Assembly: GCF_014646095.1 (NCBI RefSeq)
Contig: NZ_BMMU01000009.1
Span: 186,001 to 250,000 of the forward strand
Length of the DNA stretch: 64,000 bases
Source of the DNA: Streptomyces lacrimifluminis
Lineage (GTDB): Bacteria > Actinomycetota > Actinomycetes > Streptomycetales > Streptomycetaceae
Direction: 5' to 3'
Below are positions 60,830 to 64,000 of the stretch, piece by piece. Position numbers and translations under genes: made by a program. Below the pieces are notes generated by a model that was not told the DNA's origin, did not search any database, and was given only the letters and a program-made list of their open reading frames with translations. Positions within the stretch are counted from its first letter, which is position 1; each line of letters starts with the position of its first letter.

Positions 60830-61267
60830 GACGCGCCTGGAGCTGCTGGTTAACCTCCGCTCCGTGGCGACTGTTGTCCGTCGGCACCTACCGTTCCCGC
60901 CGGCATCGAGTTGAGTCGCCAGGTTCCACCAGCGCCCGCGGCACCGGCCTGAACGACCACACTTAGGCGCCGCCAGGCGCTCGGGTAGCTTCGGCAGATC
61001 CAGCGACCTGGCAGGCGACGATTTGGAACAGCGGCACCTACGCCACGAGCTCGCGCTGGCAAGTGACGACGCAACAGGGGATGGCAGCAGGGCACCTTGG
61101 ATGCCCCGACCCAGAGGCCGTGGCCGGCGTGTGGTTGGTAGACGAGTCCAAGCGTGCTCGTGCGGGCGTTGGGAGACTGCCTCACAGGAACCCGCGACGT
61201 GGCCGGTGGCTTCAGCGGAAGCAGCGGAACGCTCCGCACCGATGACCGCCAGGTGCTGCTTGCGCGG
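60830..61267. other. Noncoding gap, possible decayed gene
   Basis: Within 440 bases, frames on both strands are open but none has a ribosome site or recognisable protein. It includes the inverted copy of the dispersed repeat (61118-61139). It may be a decayed cassette. Confidence 0.45.
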
Positions 61268-61501
61268 CTACTGCTCCAACCGATCCAGTACAACCTGCAT
61301 CGACACACCAAGCGTTCGGACGACGTAGCGAAGCTCGATCACGTCGAGTCGGCGTTCACCGGACTCGTACTTGCTCACGAACGACTGCGGCACGTCCAGC
61401 ACGGCGGCGACCTGCACTTGGGTCATGCCCGCCTCAAGTCGCAGTGCGCGGAGTAGGGCACAAAGCCGCTGGTACTCGGCCGAATAGATCGACTTCTCCA
61501 C
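61268..61501 (-). CDS. XRE-family regulator
   Basis: A 77-residue repressor-like protein: LLRALRLEAGMTQVQVAAVLDVPQSFVSKYESGERRLDVIELRYVVRTLGVS. The helix-turn-helix is complete. GTG 61501 is chosen, as upstream sequence is operator DNA. It is divergent from a 13-residue peptide gene across two palindromes it probably binds. Confidence 0.82.
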   Translation of the reverse strand: MEKSIYSAEYQRLCALLRALRLEAGMTQVQVAAVLDVPQSFVSKYESGERRLDVIELRYVVRTLGVSMQVVLDRLEQ

Positions 61502-61525
61502 CGCCTTACCGCACCGCGCGGCTTG

Positions 61526-61573
61526 CCGATATCCCAAAATCGGATATTGTGTGGCTCGTGTCCGAACGGACAC
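61526..61573. promoter_or_regulatory. Operator region between XRE gene and peptide gene
   Basis: Two palindromes: ATATCC-caaaatc-GGATAT (61529-61547) overlapping CCGAT...ATCGG, and the perfect GTGTCC-gaac-GGACAC (61558-61573). Confidence 0.7.
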
Positions 61574-61604
61574 CCCGTGGCTATCGACAGCGAGGAGGTG
61601 TGAC

Positions 61605-61646
61605 ATGAGCGCGATCATGAGTGGTGGCGGGGGCGGGGGCGGCTGA
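61605..61646 (+). CDS. 13-residue Gly-rich peptide gene
   Basis: ATG 61605 has an ideal GAGGAGG six bases upstream; the product is MSAIMSGGGGGGG. Twenty-two bases later is a 15-base terminator. The isolated position between operator and terminator indicates a real transcription unit, even though the peptide is tiny. It could equally be an sRNA. The GGTGGCGGGGGCGGGGGCGG stretch could form a G-quadruplex. See findings. Confidence 0.5.
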   Translation: MSAIMSGGGGGGG

Positions 61647-61667
61647 TCTGCCCCGTCGGAACATAGA

Positions 61668-61704
61668 GAAAGCCCCTGGGCGTCGTTACCGCCCAGGGGC
61701 TTTC
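61668..61704 (+). terminator. Very strong terminator
   Basis: A perfect 15-base stem (GAAAGCCCCTGGGCG / CGCCCAGGGGCTTTC) followed by GTTTGCC, ending the peptide transcript. Confidence 0.88.
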
Positions 61705-61754
61705 GTTTGCCTATTTAACAACATGCGGCTTCTTGATATACTTGATCTTGAAGT

Positions 61755-62849
61755 ATGACAAACCCACTCGACCAGCTCTATAAGACGAAGTTACAGCTCA
61801 TCGCTGTGCTTGCGGTCGTGGGTGGGATTGCTCTTTTGATGCTGGCACATTGGTCGGCGACCGCATCGGTACCGGGGTGGCTCACTTGGTTGCCGCTCTC
61901 AGAGATCGGCTCCACTCTTTTCGGTACCGGCCTGCTGGCTGTGTTCTTCGAGTACGTTGACCGCAAACACGGCGAAGAACGCACCGACCAACGTATTCGC
62001 GAGGCCGTGCGGAAAGAAGCACCAGCGATGCGTGACGCCGTGCTTGATAGCTTCGCTTTCAATCCTGAGACGCTGAAAGGCGTTGCCTCGGACGAGACAC
62101 TCGACCGGATTGCAACCAACGCTCTTGGTCTGCGCCTTGGGGATCAGAAACTTGCCCAGGAGGCGTATGCCGACCTTCGAGACCAGATCATTCAATCACC
62201 GGAGCGCTGGCGTGACGTTGACGTATCTGTCTCATTGACGCCGTGGGAAGTTGGGCCTGTGTCGGGAAAGGGCTCGATGTTTGTTGCCACTGTTCGATGG
62301 GAGTACAAGGTCCGTCTAGCCAGCAACACTATGCGCTTTGCCTGCGTATCCGACCTAGAGGAGTATCGCGAGCTCCTTCGGGATCAATCCGTTGCCTCCG
62401 CCTGGATGTTCCTTGAGACCAGCGGATTGAACGCGGCCAACAAGGAAGCGTTCGAGCTGCTTCAACTGAGCCTTGATGGGCGTAGCCAAAAAATCCGGCG
62501 CACGGAGCGTAAGGGAGCGCAGCTCTATACGGTTAGCCTCGGGTCGACTGCTGTGACCGGTGAAGAGGTCACCATTGCCTATACGTACCGGGTTCTTGTA
62601 CAGCGACACGGACACCTTCTCTATCTTGACCTTCCTCGACCCACCAAAGGTGTCCATGTCCAACTGGCGTACGGAGGGGCTGGGATTCACTACGTCAATG
62701 TGCTGGATTATTTCGCCTCTCCTAACGCGTCGCGAATCGAGCAATCCCCGGAGGCCGCCTCGGTTAAGACAATTGACGTGAGCTTCGATGGGCAGATATT
62801 CCCACGGGCAGGCATAGCGTTCGTGTGGGTGTTGGACGAGGAGCTATGA
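61755..62849 (+). CDS. Two-TM protein with large cytoplasmic region
   Basis: A 364-residue protein: two N-terminal membrane segments (about 14-34 and 48-68: LIAVLAVVGGIALLMLAHW and STLFGTGLLAVFFEYV), then a long soluble region (about 290 residues) with beta-rich phrases (VRWEYKVRLASNTMRFACVSDLEEYRELL). No catalytic motif was recognised. Two-TM plus sensor proteins occur in defence loci, but this is only a resemblance of layout. Its stop overlaps the next ATG. Confidence 0.68.
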   Translation: MTNPLDQLYKTKLQLIAVLAVVGGIALLMLAHWSATASVPGWLTWLPLSEIGSTLFGTGLLAVFFEYVDRKHGEERTDQRIREAVRKEAPAMRDAVLDSFAFNPETLKGVASDETLDRIATNALGLRLGDQKLAQEAYADLRDQIIQSPERWRDVDVSVSLTPWEVGPVSGKGSMFVATVRWEYKVRLASNTMRFACVSDLEEYRELLRDQSVASAWMFLETSGLNAANKEAFELLQLSLDGRSQKIRRTERKGAQLYTVSLGSTAVTGEEVTIAYTYRVLVQRHGHLLYLDLPRPTKGVHVQLAYGGAGIHYVNVLDYFASPNASRIEQSPEAASVKTIDVSFDGQIFPRAGIAFVWVLDEEL

Positions 62850-63142
62850 CAGAGGATTACGTCTCTATAGCTTCAGTGGCAAAGAAGTATGGGGTTAGCA
62901 AGAGCACGGTGCGGAGAAGAGTGAAAGAGGGGAAGCTTTTCCCTGGAGCTAAAAGGGTAGAGTATGATCACGGCCAAGCATGGCTCATTCCGCAACGTGA
63001 GGCGGAGAGTGTTTCGCTTGAGAATTTATCCCCAAGACCCCGTCCCCGGAAACAAAACATTAGCTCAACGCTTGAATCACTGGACGAGAGAATTGCAGTG
63101 CTTGAGCGGCTCCTCCCCAAAATCCTTGCTGGCAAGAGTTAG
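62846..63142 (+). CDS. Excisionase-like DNA-binding protein
   Basis: A 98-residue protein starting MTEDYVSIASVAKKYGVSKSTVRRRVKEGKLFPGAKRVEYDHGQAWLIP, a MerR/excisionase-type winged helix. A helical tail follows (SLDERIAVLERLLPKIL). ATGA overlap with the two-TM gene; it could be its regulator or an Xis for the integrase next door. Confidence 0.7.
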   Translation: MTEDYVSIASVAKKYGVSKSTVRRRVKEGKLFPGAKRVEYDHGQAWLIPQREAESVSLENLSPRPRPRKQNISSTLESLDERIAVLERLLPKILAGKS

Positions 63143-63263
63143 CGTTCTCGTCGAGGTGTAGCGGCGGCAGCCGAAGATGGCACGTGAATCCAAGCACACT
63201 CAGCGACGCCGATGGATGCTGCCTTCTACGCCTCGTGGCCGGCTGCGGCTTGATGGGCTCGAA

Positions 63264-64000
63264 CTACGCGGCGAGTGCGGTGCTGTCACCTTCGGTGGCT
63301 TTGACAGCAACGCTGACAGCTACGACGCCGATCAACCAACGTCGACGCCTGTCTTGCAAGTGCGCGTCCACCCCTGAGACGCGCCGCTCTAAGGTGTCGC
63401 GGGCCGATCTCTTAAGCAGGGTGTCCTGGGTTCGATCCCCAGTTGGCCCTCCAGAGATAAATCGCGTCACCAGGCCGTTCCAAAAGCCTGCCTGACATCC
63501 ATTTTGACAGCTACCCATACTGTCAAGAACATCCATCAACCGCCCAGTCCCTTCGGCCTGGGCGGTTTTGGTTTCTTGGAGTTTCTGTTCTACGAGCTGC
63601 AATGCGCTCGTCACCTGATCCGTGTACACGTGGGTGTAATAGTGCTGCGTGGTAAGTACGCTGCTGTGCCCCATGATGACCTGAGCTACCTTTGGCGATA
63701 CGCCGAGAAGTTCTAGCATGGATGTTGCAGTGTGCCGGGTGTGGTGAAACTTGATCCACCTGACGCCAGCTAGCTTGCAGAGGCGTTTGAACATGTGGTC
63801 CGAGAAATTACGTGGGCTAATAGGTGTACCTTTCGACGTCGTGAAGACGAGGTCATGTTCAGATGGTGGCCGTCGTCCTCTCTCGTCATTCATGCGTGCC
63901 AGTCCTTCTCTGATGACCCCGAGAATTGGAAGTGTGCGCTCACTCGAATCGGTTTTGAGTGGCCCGGTTATCGGCTCTCCTGCTACCACCTTGTGAAGCT
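63264..64000 (-). CDS. Tyrosine integrase, C-terminal part (gene continues past window)
   Basis: The catalytic C-terminal domain of a tyrosine recombinase; the N terminus is beyond base 64000. Seen residues: the TDSSERTLPI segment, HHTRHT (H-x-x-R), GHSS, and the nucleophile in HYYTHV. After about residue 170 of the visible part the chain changes to GGPTGDRTQDTLLKR, the translation of the antisense of a tRNA, and continues to a stop at 63264. Integrases whose 3' end overlaps the attachment tRNA look like this, so the att core is at 63408-63452. Confidence 0.88.
   Translation of the reverse strand, partial: LHKVVAGEPITGPLKTDSSERTLPILGVIREGLARMNDERGRRPPSEHDLVFTTSKGTPISPRNFSDHMFKRLCKLAGVRWIKFHHTRHTATSMLELLGVSPKVAQVIMGHSSVLTTQHYYTHVYTDQVTSALQLVEQKLQETKTAQAEGTGRLMDVLDSMGSCQNGCQAGFWNGLVTRFISGGPTGDRTQDTLLKRSARDTLERRVSGVDAHLQDRRRRWLIGVVAVSVAVKATEGDSTALAA
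63408..63452 (+). other. tRNA-Lys(CUU)-like 3' fragment, probable att core
   Basis: Starting at the anticodon loop CTCTTAA (anticodon CTT), it has the anticodon 3' stem, a five-base variable region, T arm CTGGG-TTCGATC-CCCAG, acceptor strand TTGGCCC, T73 and CCA. No D arm or 5' half precedes it, so it is not a complete gene. It lies inside the integrase coding tail. Confidence 0.75.

Larger units (their letters stand above)
29881..64000. mobile_element. Large integrative element (mosaic), right end outside window
   Basis: Everything from the truncated pilin gene rightward is accessory: defence genes, transfer and replication-relaxation genes, Lsr2, excisionase- and integrase-like genes, and several AT-rich islands (39.2-39.8, 54.2-56.8, 59.3-60.8, 61.7-63.1 kb). 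No phage structural genes are present, so an actinomycete integrative and conjugative or mobilisable element is more likely than a prophage. It may be two elements side by side, since the integrase at the right end carries its own tRNA-like att fragment. Confidence 0.75.

Noticed and set aside
61268..61618. 116-residue version of the XRE regulator
   Set aside because: The extra N-terminal part is read from the palindromic operator region and has no similarity to repressors.
63176..63495. Plus-strand frames opposite the integrase tail
   Set aside because: They are antisense to integrase codons and the tRNA fragment and have no ribosome site.
30000..64000. CRISPR array or phage structural module
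   Set aside because: No regularly spaced repeats and no capsid, terminase or tail proteins were seen.

Overview
The window is high-GC actinobacterial DNA, almost certainly a Streptomyces chromosome. Evidence: GTG/ATG starts with AGGAGG-type ribosome sites, many ATGA/GTGA stop-start overlaps, and the conserved Streptomyces order wblA, two ArsA-like ATPases, RidA, NUDIX, metallo-beta-lactamase fold, crp, nth, NUDIX, MarP-like protease, nhaA, acsA, SulP-carbonic anhydrase and a tad pilus cluster. Identifications rest on motifs read by eye; no database search was possible.

Region 1 (1-29654) is core chromosome. It holds the end of wblA, an ArsA/Get3-like ATPase pair, housekeeping hydrolases, the cAMP-receptor-type regulator crp divergent from endonuclease III (nth), a membrane-anchored trypsin-like protease, an nhaA/Holin-X/epoxide-hydrolase-like operon, acetyl-CoA synthetase, a bicarbonate/sulfate transporter fused to beta-carbonic anhydrase, a CooC-like ATPase, a HAD phosphatase, and ssd-tadA-tadB-tadC for a Flp pilus.

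Region 2 begins at about 29880. The Flp pilin gene that should follow tadC is cut off one residue before its conserved Glu-Tyr, and everything to the right is a foreign mosaic with lower and uneven GC. I read this as a large integrative element inserted in the pilin gene; its right end lies outside the window. In order it carries: (a) 30.1-31.4 kb, small unknowns; (b) 31.4-39.2 kb, a biosynthesis-like locus with a formyl-THF cyclo-ligase homologue, an XRE-TPR regulator, three small resolvase-fold proteins lacking the catalytic serine, a HATPase, a PPDK-N-like protein, a radical SAM/SPASM enzyme, a methyltransferase and a NUDIX hydrolase; (c) 39.7-45.0 kb, a defence island with Gabija (gajA, gajB), a helical protein with a HEPN-like motif and a PIN-domain membrane protein; (d) 45.1-48 kb, a 43-residue Cys-rich peptide, Lsr2 and a membrane regulator; (e) 48-54.2 kb, a transfer module of tiny membrane proteins, a VirD4/TraG-like ATPase, a HEPN protein and a replication-relaxation protein; (f) 54.2-57.7 kb, a structured leader RNA and a run of small genes including tandem paralogues and a domesticated transposase-domain protein; (g) 57.7-61.3 kb, a nuclease-like protein, two paralogous small proteins and an HTH-EgtD-like methyltransferase fusion; (h) 61.3-64 kb, an XRE regulator divergent from a 13-residue Gly-rich peptide gene, a two-TM protein, an excisionase-like protein and the C-terminal part of a tyrosine integrase whose coding tail runs antisense through a tRNA-Lys-like 3' fragment.

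The least ordinary parts are the radical-SAM/resolvase-pseudoenzyme locus, the structured leader RNA, the HTH-methyltransferase fusion, and the XRE/Gly-peptide unit.
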